64,000 nucleotides of DNA from Streptomyces sp. NBC_00193 (GCF_026342735.1 NZ_JAPEMM010000002.1:744001-808000); one strand, 5' to 3'; positions 25,817 to 34,430 are shown, counted from the stretch's first letter. Numbers and translations: made by a program. Notes: a model not told the origin generated them from the sequence alone.

Positions 25817-27043
25817 TCAGTGGTGGGCCGGGACGGCGGCGGCTGCCGGGGCGCCTGCCGCGATGACCCGGCTGCCGCCTTCGCCGCCCGCGCGGGTCCC
25901 CGTGCGCCGTTCCAGCGCTCCGGACAGCAGGGCGAGGGCGAGGGCGGAGGCGGCCAGGGCCGCGCCGACCCAGTTCGGGGCGGTCCAGCCGAGTCCGGCG
26001 GCGATGACGAGTCCGCCGAGCCAGGCGGCGAGGGCGTTGCCGAGGTTGAAGGCGCCGATGTTGACGGCGGAGGCCAGGGTGGGGGCGCCGGAGGCCTGGT
26101 CGAGGACCCGCTTCTGCAGCGGCGGCACGGTGGCGAAGCCGAGGGCCCCGATGAGGAAGATCGTGACGGCGGCGCCCACCCGGTCGTGGGCGGTCAGGGT
26201 GAACAGGGCCAGGACGACGGCGAGCGCGCCCAGGGAGGTGTACAGCATCGGCATCAGTGCGCGGTCGGCGAAGCGGCCGCCGACGAGGTTGCCCGCGACC
26301 ATGCCGAGGCCGAGGAGGACGAGCAGCCAGGTGACGGAGGTGTCGGCGAAGCCGGCGACGTTGGTCATCATCGGGGTGATGTAGGTGATGGCGGCGAAGA
26401 CCCCGCCGAAGCCGAGGACGGTCATGCCCATGGCCAGGAGCACCTGGACGTTGCGGAACGCGGCCAGTTCGTGGCGGATCCGCACCCCCTCGGGGCGGGG
26501 CAGGTCGGGGACGAGCCGTGCGATGCCGAGCAGTCCGAGGAGGCCGAGCGAGGCGACGATCAGGAAGGTGACGCGCCACCCGAGGTGCTGGCCGACCAGG
26601 GTCCCGAGCGGGACGCCGACGACGTTGGCGACGGTGAGGCCGGTGAACATCATGGCGATGGCTCCGGCCTTCTTCTCGGGGGCGACGAGCTCGGCGGCGA
26701 CGACCGCGCCGATGCCGAAGAAGGCGCCGTGGGCGAGGGAGGCCACCACCCGTCCGGCGAGCATGACGCCGAAGGCGGGGGCGAGCGCGGAGACCACGTT
26801 GCCGACGATGAACAGGCCCATGAGCAGCATCAGCATGCGCTTGCGCGGGATGCGGGTGCCGAGGACGGTCATCAGCGGGGCGCCGAGGACCACGCCGAGG
26901 GCGTAGCCGGTGACCAGGAAGCCCGCGGTGGGGATCGAGACGCCGTACGTGCCGGCGACCTCGGGGAGCAGGCCCATGATCACGAATTCGGTGGTGCCGA
27001 TCCCGAAGGCGCCGATGGCGAGTGCGAGGAGTGCGAGAGGCAT
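25817..27043 (-). CDS. MFS transporter, DHA1 (arabinose-efflux-like) type
   Basis: 408-aa, 12-helix major facilitator. The opening LALAIGAFGIGTTEFVIMGLLPEVA and the AHGAFFGIGAVVAAELV helix are typical of the YdhP/AraJ-like DHA1 group that exports drugs or sugars. It is divergent from a MarR gene, with repeated motifs in between, and is followed by the GlcG-like gene. MarR control is inferred from the arrangement. The substrate is unknown. Confidence 0.86.
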   Translation of the reverse strand: MPLALLALAIGAFGIGTTEFVIMGLLPEVAGTYGVSIPTAGFLVTGYALGVVLGAPLMTVLGTRIPRKRMLMLLMGLFIVGNVVSALAPAFGVMLAGRVVASLAHGAFFGIGAVVAAELVAPEKKAGAIAMMFTGLTVANVVGVPLGTLVGQHLGWRVTFLIVASLGLLGLLGIARLVPDLPRPEGVRIRHELAAFRNVQVLLAMGMTVLGFGGVFAAITYITPMMTNVAGFADTSVTWLLVLLGLGMVAGNLVGGRFADRALMPMLYTSLGALAVVLALFTLTAHDRVGAAVTIFLIGALGFATVPPLQKRVLDQASGAPTLASAVNIGAFNLGNALAAWLGGLVIAAGLGWTAPNWVGAALAASALALALLSGALERRTGTRAGGEGGSRVIAAGAPAAAAVPAHH

Positions 27044-27137
27044 GAGGGGTGCCCTTCAGGAGCTGCGGGAGCTTCAGGGGGAGGGGAGACGGAGGCGGCG
27101 GGCGCGGCGATTGCCGCAGCGGGTTGCCTGCGTCCAC

Positions 27138-27184
27138 ATTAATTGCAGACGCGGGATATTTGCAAGCGCGGGCAATTGCAGACG
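27138..27184. promoter_or_regulatory. Probable MarR operator region
   Basis: AATTGCAGACG occurs twice in the same orientation (27141-27151 and 27174-27184), 33 bp apart, about three helical turns. Between them a related TTGCAAGCG lies at 27160, and TTGC/GCAA arms form a dyad at 27160-27175. The segment sits in the divergent MFS/MarR promoter region and is AT-richer than its surroundings. Confidence 0.55.
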
Positions 27185-27237
27185 TGCCCTATCCTGGAGT
27201 CAGCCACACGCCACCCGGCCTTCGAGGAGGACCGCCC

Positions 27238-27705
27238 ATGACGGCCACGGACAGCGCACTCACCGCCCTCTCCCAGGGCTGGTGCGCCCTCTCCCTCCTG
27301 CACGGGCGCATCGAGACGCACATCGAGCGCGCACTCCAGGCGGGACACGACCTGAGCGTGCGCGAGTACTCGCTGCTCGACGTCCTCAGCCGCCAGCACA
27401 GCGGCCCGGGCGGCCACCTGCGCATGCACCAGGTCGCGGACGCGGTGGTGCTCAGCCAGAGCGCGACGACCCGGCTGGTCAGCCGGCTGGAGGACCGCGG
27501 ACTGCTGAGCCGCTACCTGTGCGACACGGACCGCCGGGGCATCTACACCGACGTCAGCCCGGCCGGCCTGGCGCTCCTGGCCGAGGCCCGCCCCACCAAC
27601 GACACCGCCCTGCGCGAGGCCCTGGACGAGGCGGCGCGCACTCCGGAGCTCGCCCTGCTGGTGGCCGCGGTGAAGAACACCCCGGCGGGGGTCCCGGCCG
27701 TCTAG
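27238..27705 (+). CDS. MarR-family transcriptional regulator
   Basis: 155-aa winged-helix regulator. The recognition region is MHQVADAVVLSQSATTRLVSRLEDRGLL (residues about 64-91), with wing residues CDTDRRG next to it. ATG 27238 follows GAGGAGG with ideal spacing. It is divergent from the MFS-GlcG pair and probably represses that pair and itself. The inducing ligand is unknown. Confidence 0.88.
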   Translation: MTATDSALTALSQGWCALSLLHGRIETHIERALQAGHDLSVREYSLLDVLSRQHSGPGGHLRMHQVADAVVLSQSATTRLVSRLEDRGLLSRYLCDTDRRGIYTDVSPAGLALLAEARPTNDTALREALDEAARTPELALLVAAVKNTPAGVPAV

Positions 27706-27765
27706 GCGCAGCTGCGAGAGCGAATCTCGTCATGCGTGACCGCCCCGCGCCGCTCCGACGACAGG

Positions 27766-27793
27766 CGGCCCCGGGCCGCGGCGCCCGGGGCCG
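27766..27793. terminator. Strong bidirectional hairpin terminator
   Basis: CGGCCCCGGGC (27766-27776) and GCCCGGGGCCG (27783-27793) form a perfect 11-bp GC stem with a 6-base loop between the convergent MarR and IMP dehydrogenase genes. Confidence 0.65.
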
Positions 27794-27799
27794 GTCGGA

Positions 27800-28960
27800 T
27801 CACTCCGCCGCGTCGATGGCGGGGTGGCGCAGCTGCACCTCGGCACCCGTCTGCTTGAACGACTCCGCGGAGACCGGCACCAGCAGGGCATCGCGGTGGA
27901 AGTCCCGCAGGCTGGTCGACCCGCAGCTGATCATCGTCGAGGTGAGCTTCGCCCGGGTCCGCTCCACGTTGTCGTACAGGCTGCCGGCGTAGGGCACGTA
28001 GCCGTCGACGCCCTCTTCGAAGACCATGCGGCCGCGCTGGCCGTAACGGGCCGCGTTCTGCGCGCGCCGCGAGCCCTCGCCCCAGTACTCCTTGTACCAC
28101 TGGTCGCCGATCTGCAGCTTCCGCGACGGGCTCTCGTCGAGCCGGGCGAAGTAGCGGCCGAGCATGATGAAGTCCGACCCCATCGCCAGCGCCATCGCCA
28201 TGTGCGAGTCGTTGAGCAGCCCGCCGTCGCAGCACAACGGCACGTACACACCGGTCTCCTGGGCGTAGGCGTCGCGCGCCTGGACCACATCGATCAGCGC
28301 GGAGGCCTGCCCGCGGCCGATGCCCTTCTGCGCCCGGGTGGTGCAGATGGCCCCGCCGCCGATCCCGACCTTCACGAACGCCGCGCCCGCATCGGCGAGG
28401 TAGCGGAAGGCCCTGCCGTCGACGACGTTCCCCGCGCCGACGAGAACATCGTCCCCGTACGCCTCCCGCGCGAATTCGAGGGTCCTCGCCTGGTGCACGG
28501 AATAGCCGTCGGAGGAGTCCAGGCACAGCACGTCCGCGCCGGCCTCCGTCAGGGCGGGAATGCGGTCCTTGAAGTCACGGGAGTTGATGCCGGCACCCAC
28601 GCGCAGACGCTTCTCGCCGTCCACCGTCGCGCGGTGATGCGTCGCGCCGGTCCGGACGCCGGCCTCGTGCCGCTTCACCGCCAGCACGTCGGCGGCCTGG
28701 TCCTCGATCAGCTGGTTCTGGTGGATGAACGACAACCCGCCGGCCTGCGCCAGCGCCACCGCCAGCGTCGGTGACGACACCGCCTGCATGATGGCGCTCA
28801 CCATGGGAGTGGCGATCCGGATGCTCGGCTCCTCGCCGACGCGGTGGCGCACCAGCGGCGCGCCGAGGTCCACGTTGTCCGGCGTGCAGTCTTCCGTGGT
28901 CAGGCCCGGGATGAGGAGGTATTCGCTCAGCGTACGAGAAATCTCGGGGAGGATTTTCAC
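27800..28960 (-). CDS. IMP dehydrogenase-type enzyme lacking CBS domains
   Basis: 386-aa TIM-barrel enzyme of the IMPDH/GMP reductase family, about 100-120 residues shorter than housekeeping GuaB because the CBS insert is replaced by a short linker (near residues 91-116). The catalytic loop GGGAICTTRAQKGIGRGQ places the nucleophile at Cys206. DSSDGYS (near 148) and the flap segment ARYGQRG with EGVDGYVPYAGS are also visible and favour an IMP dehydrogenase over a GMP reductase. GTG 28960 follows GGAG at five-base spacing. No purine genes are adjacent, so it is probably a second, specialised copy. Confidence 0.8.
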   Translation of the reverse strand: MKILPEISRTLSEYLLIPGLTTEDCTPDNVDLGAPLVRHRVGEEPSIRIATPMVSAIMQAVSSPTLAVALAQAGGLSFIHQNQLIEDQAADVLAVKRHEAGVRTGATHHRATVDGEKRLRVGAGINSRDFKDRIPALTEAGADVLCLDSSDGYSVHQARTLEFAREAYGDDVLVGAGNVVDGRAFRYLADAGAAFVKVGIGGGAICTTRAQKGIGRGQASALIDVVQARDAYAQETGVYVPLCCDGGLLNDSHMAMALAMGSDFIMLGRYFARLDESPSRKLQIGDQWYKEYWGEGSRRAQNAARYGQRGRMVFEEGVDGYVPYAGSLYDNVERTRAKLTSTMISCGSTSLRDFHRDALLVPVSAESFKQTGAEVQLRHPAIDAAE

Positions 28961-29179
28961 ATGGTCTCCGGCAAGGAGCCTGCGCCGGTCGACGACGGAT
29001 CGGCGAGGCTCGTACGGGCAGTGCGGATCGATGCCGACCAGTGGCGCGCTATCGGAAGAATGCGCTCTGGACATCCTCAGAGCGGGCGCAACCGGCGGAG
29101 CAGTGCTCGCACGCGCGGCCGAATCGGCGGCGAGGCAGGGCAGGCCCTGATCCTCCGCGCGGTGCTGCACAGGCGCTGA
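28961..29179 (+). CDS. Possible small ORF, 72 aa, divergent from the IMPDH gene
   Basis: The ATG at 28961 immediately abuts the IMPDH start and is preceded by GGGGAGG with eight-base spacing, but that motif is also IMPDH coding sequence. The encoded 72 aa have no recognised domain and become Arg-rich at the end, and codon bias weakens after the first 30 codons. It may be a decayed gene or chance. If it is not real, the whole 28961-29309 interval (349 bp) is empty apart from the promoter of the IMPDH gene. Confidence 0.25.
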   Translation: MVSGKEPAPVDDGSARLVRAVRIDADQWRAIGRMRSGHPQSGRNRRSSARTRGRIGGEAGQALILRAVLHRR

Positions 29180-29309
29180 CTTCCATTGCGCCATGCGTGA
29201 TCTTAACGCACTGTCCTGTTCACCCGTCCGAGCAGAGCGTCGAGAGCGGCAGCACCGAAGTCGGCTTCCCCTCCCCGCACTTGGCCGGGCCTGACCCGAA
29301 GGACACGCC

Positions 29310-29840
29310 CTAGACCCGCTGTGCCAGTACCTGGCCCGGCCAGCTGCCGGAGAGGAACGGGTCGGTGCGGGTGAAGCCGTTGCGCTCGTAGTACGCGACC
29401 AGTTCGCCCGTACCGCCCGCCCAGCAGTCGACCCTCAGCAGCTCCACGCCGGCCCGCCTGGTCTCCTCCACGGCCCGGGCCAGCAGGGCGGCGCCGACGC
29501 CCAGGCCGGCGTACCGCCGGTCGGAGACCAGCAGCCGGACGTACCGCTCGGGTTCCCCGGCGGGCGGGATCATCGGCATCTTCGGGCTCGGCCCGGTGTC
29601 CAGTACCAGGGCTCCGACGGGGACCCCGTCCAGCTCCGCGAGGTACGGGGAGTTCTCGGTCGCGTACCCCTGGACCCGCTCCACCCCGCCGGGGGTCTGC
29701 GAGTAGGGGATCGTGCCCCACTGCTCGGTGTTCCCGCGGGCGTTCATCCAGGCCACGGCCGCGTCGAGCATGTCCAGAACGGCCGGTACGTCCTCCGGGC
29801 CGCCCGGCCGGATCCGTATGCCGTGTGCGATGTCGTTCAT
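29310..29840 (-). CDS. GNAT-family N-acetyltransferase
   Basis: 176-aa acetyltransferase. The acetyl-CoA-binding segment is VRLLVSDRRYAGLGVGAALLARA, followed by VELLRVDCWAGG and the C-terminal YYERNGF motif. The substrate is unknown. It begins nine bases after the AraC gene on the same strand and is presumably co-transcribed, so it may be the regulator's target or a passenger. Confidence 0.85.
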   Translation of the reverse strand: MNDIAHGIRIRPGGPEDVPAVLDMLDAAVAWMNARGNTEQWGTIPYSQTPGGVERVQGYATENSPYLAELDGVPVGALVLDTGPSPKMPMIPPAGEPERYVRLLVSDRRYAGLGVGAALLARAVEETRRAGVELLRVDCWAGGTGELVAYYERNGFTRTDPFLSGSWPGQVLAQRV

Positions 29841-29849
29841 GGAACGAGC

Positions 29850-30836
29850 CTAGACGCTGCCCTGGTGCGGACCCCCGGCGCTCAGCGCACGGTACTCCGT
29901 GGGCGTGAGCCCGTACGCCTCGCGGAACGCCCGGCTGAAGACCACGGGTCCGCCGAAGCCCCATCGGGCGGCGATGGACTGCACGCGGTGGGCGGCGAGT
30001 TCGGGACGGCCCAGCTCGGTGCGGCACTGTTCCAGGCGGCGTCGGCGGATCCGGGCCTGGACGGTCTCCCCCTGTCCCCGGAAGAGCTGGTGGAGACCGC
30101 GCACCGAGATGTTGTGGCGGGCCGCGATCGCGGGCGGTCCGAGCTCCGGGTCGCCGAGGTTGTGCTCGATGAAGGCGTGGATCCGCCGCAGGAGGACCTC
30201 CGCCCGGGCTTCGGAGGGGATCCGGTCCTCGGCGTCCAGGTGCTGGGCCAGGCAGGCCGTGGCGAGGTCGACGGCGACCGTGCCCAGCCGGGCCAGTTCC
30301 CCGGGCTCGCATTCGGCGGCGTGGTCCTCCAGGGCGGCCATGAAGGAGGCCAGGATCGCCGCGATTCCGCGGTCGCCCGGTATGCGCCGGGCCAGCAGCC
30401 GTTCCAGCCGTTCGGGACGCAGCGGCAGGACGTCCCGGGGGAGCATCAGGATCGTCGCCCGCACCCGGCCGCCGTCCGCGTGCATCGTGTTGTCGGAGGG
30501 GAGCGAGGTGTCCCACAGCATGAGGTCCCCGGCCCCGACCGTGCACGCGTTGCGGTGCTGGGACATCGACGTGACGCCCGTGCGCAGCAGGGCCAGTTGG
30601 TACTGCTCCGGATCCCCGCGCCGGATCAGCGCGGGCGTGCGCCGCGAACGCAGGGGCGACAGCGTGAACTTGGAGGCGCGCAGGGGCCCCAGGTCCACCA
30701 CGGCGGCCTCGCCCTGGAAGTCGGCCGGCCGTTCGCTGCTGAGGGCGGCCGGCATCACCTCGCGCGAGATGATGTCGGCGTACCAGTCGAACCGCTCCCC
30801 CGCCGGGACCCCGCCCGACGACACCACTGACCACAT
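29850..30836 (-). CDS. AraC-family transcriptional regulator
   Basis: 328-aa regulator. The N-terminal half is an AraC-binding-like cupin domain (CTVGAGDLMLWDTSLP). The C-terminal half is the double-HTH AraC domain (PAIAARHNISVRGLHQLFRG and SIAARWGFGGPVVFSRAFREAYG). ATG 30836 follows GGGGAG at six-base spacing; the upstream open frame is Arg/Pro-rich and unlikely to be coding. It is followed directly by the GNAT gene. Confidence 0.86.
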   Translation of the reverse strand: MWSVVSSGGVPAGERFDWYADIISREVMPAALSSERPADFQGEAAVVDLGPLRASKFTLSPLRSRRTPALIRRGDPEQYQLALLRTGVTSMSQHRNACTVGAGDLMLWDTSLPSDNTMHADGGRVRATILMLPRDVLPLRPERLERLLARRIPGDRGIAAILASFMAALEDHAAECEPGELARLGTVAVDLATACLAQHLDAEDRIPSEARAEVLLRRIHAFIEHNLGDPELGPPAIAARHNISVRGLHQLFRGQGETVQARIRRRRLEQCRTELGRPELAAHRVQSIAARWGFGGPVVFSRAFREAYGLTPTEYRALSAGGPHQGSV

Positions 30837-30933
30837 CTCGCGCTCCCCGTTCGCATGCTTCGGCAGGATCCAAGGATGCGGCCAACGGATCACCACCGGC
30901 GCATGGTTCGGGCCCGCGGGCCGCCCCGCACCC

Positions 30934-31581
30934 TCAGCGGCGGCCCGGCGAAGCGGTGGGCGGCGGGGACGACGGCGAGGCCGAGGGCTGCGCTGCGGCG
31001 GTCGCCGAGGACGGCGGACGCGAGGGCGTGGAACTCGGCTGTGGCGCACCCGTACCGGACTGCGGAGCCCGCGACGGGCTCACGGTGGGCACGTACGAGG
31101 TCGTGGGCCCGGCCGAAGGCGAAAGCGGCGACGGCGACGGCGACGCGGACGGGACGACGGACGGGGACGGACCGTCCTGAACCGGCCCCGGATCAGAGCC
31201 GGTCGGCGAGGCCGACGGCGGCGCGGCGGGCGGCACGGGCACCGGGCCCGGGCGGACCGGGGCGTCCGGCGCCAGTACGGCGTACCCGACCACCACCGCT
31301 GCGGCGGCCGCCAGCCCCGCCAGGGGCAGCGTGAAACCGCGCGGCCAGGCCCACGGCAGGCGCAGCCCGCCCGGCACCGGCGGCTGCGCAGGGCGCAGGT
31401 CGCGCACGGTGATCCCGGCCGCGCGGGCGTCGAGGGCCTGGCGCAGCCGGTACTCCACCGGCCGCCCGGCCGGCGCCCCGGAAGGCACGTGTGCTTCGGA
31501 GGGCACGTGTGCCCCGGACGGCCCGTACCCGTCCGACGGCTCCCGGCCCGGCCCCGTGGGCGGCTCCTGTCCACGCGTCAT
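30934..31581 (-). CDS. Single-pass membrane protein, probable sigma-factor partner
   Basis: 215-aa protein: a cytoplasmic N-terminal part of about 80 residues (VEYRLRQALDARAAGITVRDLRPA), one membrane helix (GFTLPLAGLAAAAAVVVGYAVLA) and a Ser/Pro-rich external tail of about 110 residues. Its ATG overlaps the stop codon of the sigma-factor gene (ATGA, 31581-31578), so the two are coupled. The topology and position fit an anti-sigma or sigma-associated sensor, but no anti-sigma zinc motif (HxxxCxxC) is present. Role inferred from context. Confidence 0.68.
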   Translation of the reverse strand: MTRGQEPPTGPGREPSDGYGPSGAHVPSEAHVPSGAPAGRPVEYRLRQALDARAAGITVRDLRPAQPPVPGGLRLPWAWPRGFTLPLAGLAAAAAVVVGYAVLAPDAPVRPGPVPVPPAAPPSASPTGSDPGPVQDGPSPSVVPSASPSPSPLSPSAGPTTSYVPTVSPSRAPQSGTGAPQPSSTPSRPPSSATAAAQPSASPSSPPPTASPGRR

Positions 31582-32243
31582 ATCCGACCCTCCAGAATCC
31601 GTTCCAGCGCGTCCAGCCCACGGCTCGCGTTCGATTTGACCGCCCCCCGGCTGATCCCCAGCGTCTCGGCGATCTCCGCCTCGCTGAGGTCGGCCCAGTA
31701 GCGCAGCACCAGGACCTGCCGCCGCCTCGGCGTCAGCCGCCCCAGCGCGGCGAGGACCTCGCGGTGTGCCTCGTCGAGGACCACGGACGCCTCGGCGGAG
31801 GGCACGTCGGCGGGTGCCTGCGGGGTCCAGGCGCGGGCGATCCGGCGGCGGCGCAGCACGGAGCGGGCCGTGTTGACGACGGCCGTGCGCAGGTAGCCCA
31901 GCGCGTTGTCCACCTCCGTGATCCGCTCGCCGTGGCGCCGGTACAACGCCGTGAAGGCGTCCTGCACCACGTCCTCGGCGGTACCGAGGTCGTCCACCAG
32001 CAGCACCGCCAGCCGGACCATCCGCAGCCGGTGGGCGTGGTAGAGCTCGGTCACGGTGGGCGGCGGGCCGCCCGCCTCGGTGGGGTGGCCGTACGTGTAC
32101 GCGTGCCGGTACGGCTCCGACGGCGCGGGCGGGGCCGCCGCGGCGGAGGAGCGCTCACGGCGCAGCAGGAACGACCACAAGCCCCGCCGCGGCCGGTCGA
32201 AACCGGACGCGACGGGGCCCGCGGGGAATGCGAGGTGGAGCAC
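31578..32243 (-). CDS. SigE-family (ECF-like) RNA polymerase sigma factor
   Basis: 221-aa sigma factor. Region 2 is at residues about 66-140 (ELYHAHRLRMVRLAVLLVDD, AEDVVQDAFTALYR). Region 4 is at about 160-215 (LTPRRRQVLVLRYWADLSEA then AEIAETLGISRGAVKSNASR). GTG 32243 follows GAGGA at suitable spacing, giving an N-terminal extension of about 60 residues before region 2. It is sandwiched between the LAHTG surface-protein gene (8 bp upstream) and the coupled membrane-protein gene, forming a three-gene operon that suggests envelope control. Confidence 0.86.
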   Translation of the reverse strand: MLHLAFPAGPVASGFDRPRRGLWSFLLRRERSSAAAAPPAPSEPYRHAYTYGHPTEAGGPPPTVTELYHAHRLRMVRLAVLLVDDLGTAEDVVQDAFTALYRRHGERITEVDNALGYLRTAVVNTARSVLRRRRIARAWTPQAPADVPSAEASVVLDEAHREVLAALGRLTPRRRQVLVLRYWADLSEAEIAETLGISRGAVKSNASRGLDALERILEGRI

Positions 32244-32251
32244 GGGGGTCC

Positions 32252-32719
32252 TCAGCCGTTGGCGCGACGCCGCACGGTGTACAGGGTCGCGGCCCCGGCG
32301 GTGATCAGCACGGCGGCCCCGGCGCCGTATGCGGCCGTGGTGGCGGAGGAGCCAGTATGCGCGAGTTCGGGCTCTCCGGGCGAGGACGGGGCGGCGCTCG
32401 GAGCCCCGCTGGGTACGGCGGTCGGGGTCCCGTTCGGCGCGCCGCTCGGAGACACGCTCGGGACGGAGCTGGGCGAGGCGCTCGGCTTGGTGCCCGGAGG
32501 CACGCTCACCGAGGGCTGCGGCTTCGGAGCAGAGGGGACCACGCTCGGCGCGGTGCTCGGCGCGGTGGTCGCCGGGGCGGGGGCGGGTGCGGTCGGCGAG
32601 GCGGACGCTCCCTGTGCGGCGGAGGCCGGCCCGGCGAGCGCGAGGGCCACGCCTGCGGCGGCTACGGCGAGGCCCGCCGCCCTGCGGACGGACAGCGGGG
32701 CGCGCTTCAGGTTCTTCAC
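32252..32719 (-). CDS. Sortase-anchored surface protein (LAHTG)
   Basis: 155-aa exported protein. A signal peptide (RRAAGLAVAAAGVALALAGP ending near ASA) leads to a mature region made almost entirely of Pro/Ser/Thr/Ala. The C-terminus is a sorting signal: LAHTG, then a hydrophobic segment and an RRR tail. LAxTG is the motif of class E sortases of actinomycetes, so the protein should be covalently linked to peptidoglycan as a stalk-like chain. GTG 32719 follows GGAG. It is the first gene of the sigma-factor operon. No sortase gene is in the window. Confidence 0.8.
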   Translation of the reverse strand: MKNLKRAPLSVRRAAGLAVAAAGVALALAGPASAAQGASASPTAPAPAPATTAPSTAPSVVPSAPKPQPSVSVPPGTKPSASPSSVPSVSPSGAPNGTPTAVPSGAPSAAPSSPGEPELAHTGSSATTAAYGAGAAVLITAGAATLYTVRRRANG

Positions 32720-32865
32720 GGTGGTTCTCCACGGTCGGCTGCGGGGCGCGGGATCACGCCCTTCACCCCCGCACGACGCGCGAGTCCCCGGGAGGTTGCC
32801 GCCGTTCCCGAAAAACTTTTCGCGGGCCCGGAAGACGGCCCGGCCGCGGCACGGCGCGGGCCCGG

Positions 32866-34401
32866 CTACCCCCGTAGCGCTCGCAGGGCCGTGCCGAGGG
32901 TGGCCACGCCCTCCTCGATCTCGCCCACCGAGCCCGCGGCGTAGCCGAGGACCAGGCCCGCGGGGCCCGGGGTGACCCGGTGCCAGGACAGGGGGTGGGC
33001 CTTGACCCCGAGGTCCAGGGCCGCGGCGGCGAGGGCGGTGTCGTCGAAGCCCTCGGCGTCCGCCCCCTCGAAGGTGACCATCAAGTGCAGCCCGGCCGCC
33101 GCCCCGTGCACCCGCGCTCCGGGCAGTTCGGCGGCGATCGCGCGGAGCATCGCGTCCCGGCGGGCCCGGTGGCGCCTGCGTACGAAGCGCAGGTGGCGCT
33201 CCAGCTCCCCCGAGGCCATCAGCCGGGCCAGCACCAGCTGGGCGAGGACGGGATTGCCGAGGTCGGCGTAGCGCTTGGCCTCGATCACGGCGTCCAGCCT
33301 GCGCGGCGGAACCAGCAGCCAGCCCAGCCGCAGGGCGGGGGCGAGGAGTTTGGAGACGCTTCCGGTGTAGCAGACGGCCTCCGGGAGCAGGGCCCGCAGG
33401 GCGGGGACGGGGGCGCGGTCGTAGCGGTGTTCGGCGTCGTAGTCGTCCTCGATGACGACTCCCCCGGCCGCGGCCCAGCGGAGCAGCTCGCGGCGGCGTT
33501 CTCCGTCGAGGACGACCCCGGTCGGGAACTGGTGCGCCGGTGTCAGCACCACCGCCTGGGCCGGGCCGGCCGCCAGGGCGGCGGTGTCGATGCCGCCCGC
33601 GTCCACGGGTACGGGCAGGAGGCGCATGCCCCCGTGTTCCAGTTGCCGGCGCGTCCCGAGCGAGCCGGGGTCCTCGACCGCCACGTTGCGTACGCCTTCC
33701 GCGCGCAGCACCTGTGCCAGCAGTCCGAGCGCCTGCGCCACGCCCGCCACCACGACCACCTCCTCGGGGTCCGCGCGGATCCCGCGGTTCTGGGCGAGCC
33801 AGCCGACGATCGCCTCGCGCAGCGCGGGGGTGCCCTGCGGGTTCCCGTAGCCGAAGTCGGCGGGCGTCAGCTCGGCGAGGACCCGGCGTTCCGCCTGGAG
33901 CCAGGCCGTGCGCGGGAACGCGGCCAGGTCCGGCGCCCCGGGCGAGAGGTCGATCCGGCCCGGGGCCGCGCGCAGCGCGTCGACGAGGGCGCCCCATTCC
34001 CTCGTGCCGAACGGGTCGGCCGGATCCGGGAGCGCGGGGCGCGCGGGCCCTGACGGGGGCTGCACTCCGGTCGCCGGCGCGGCCACCACGACCGTCCCCG
34101 CACGGCCGCGGCCGGCCACCTGGCCGGTCTCCGCCAGCCGCTGGTACGCCTCGGTGACCAGCCCCCGGGAGACCCGCAGCTCGGCGGCGAGGACGCGGCT
34201 GGCCGGGAGGCGGCTGCCCACGGCGAGCGTGCCGTCGGCGATGGCCGCACGGAGGCGGTCGGCGAGCCAGTCGGTGCGCCCGCCGGCCGGGGCCCGGCCG
34301 ATGTCCAGCTGGAGGAAGTCCGACCCCCCTGCTTCGGACCCCGCCGCTTCAGAACCTGCTGTTACGGACCCCTCGAAGGCGCTCTCTTTGGACCTGTCCA
34401 T
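32866..34401 (-). CDS. MocR/PdxR-type GntR regulator with aminotransferase domain
   Basis: 511-aa regulator: an N-terminal GntR winged helix (GSRLPASRVLAAELRVSRGL, TEAYQRLAETG; residues about 60-100) fused to a fold-type I aminotransferase domain that binds PLP. The Schiff-base Lys is in YTGSVSKLLAP, and the PLP Asp is in VIEDDYDAEHRYDR. Such proteins usually sense PLP or amines. It is divergent from a DMT transporter with only 29 bp between starts, so both promoters overlap and the transporter is its probable target. No ribosome site is seen, so the mRNA may be leaderless. Confidence 0.86.
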   Translation of the reverse strand: MDRSKESAFEGSVTAGSEAAGSEAGGSDFLQLDIGRAPAGGRTDWLADRLRAAIADGTLAVGSRLPASRVLAAELRVSRGLVTEAYQRLAETGQVAGRGRAGTVVVAAPATGVQPPSGPARPALPDPADPFGTREWGALVDALRAAPGRIDLSPGAPDLAAFPRTAWLQAERRVLAELTPADFGYGNPQGTPALREAIVGWLAQNRGIRADPEEVVVVAGVAQALGLLAQVLRAEGVRNVAVEDPGSLGTRRQLEHGGMRLLPVPVDAGGIDTAALAAGPAQAVVLTPAHQFPTGVVLDGERRRELLRWAAAGGVVIEDDYDAEHRYDRAPVPALRALLPEAVCYTGSVSKLLAPALRLGWLLVPPRRLDAVIEAKRYADLGNPVLAQLVLARLMASGELERHLRFVRRRHRARRDAMLRAIAAELPGARVHGAAAGLHLMVTFEGADAEGFDDTALAAAALDLGVKAHPLSWHRVTPGPAGLVLGYAAGSVGEIEEGVATLGTALRALRG

Positions 34402-34430
34402 GGGGCCATTGTGGCGCCAGGCTCGACGGT

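Noticed and set aside
23574-27137. A single giant protein joining the GH20 gene to frames under the GlcG and MFS genes
   Set aside because: The GH20 lipoprotein has its own start with a strong ribosome site and a proper lipobox; the upstream part is Arg/Pro-rich noise opposite real codon bias.
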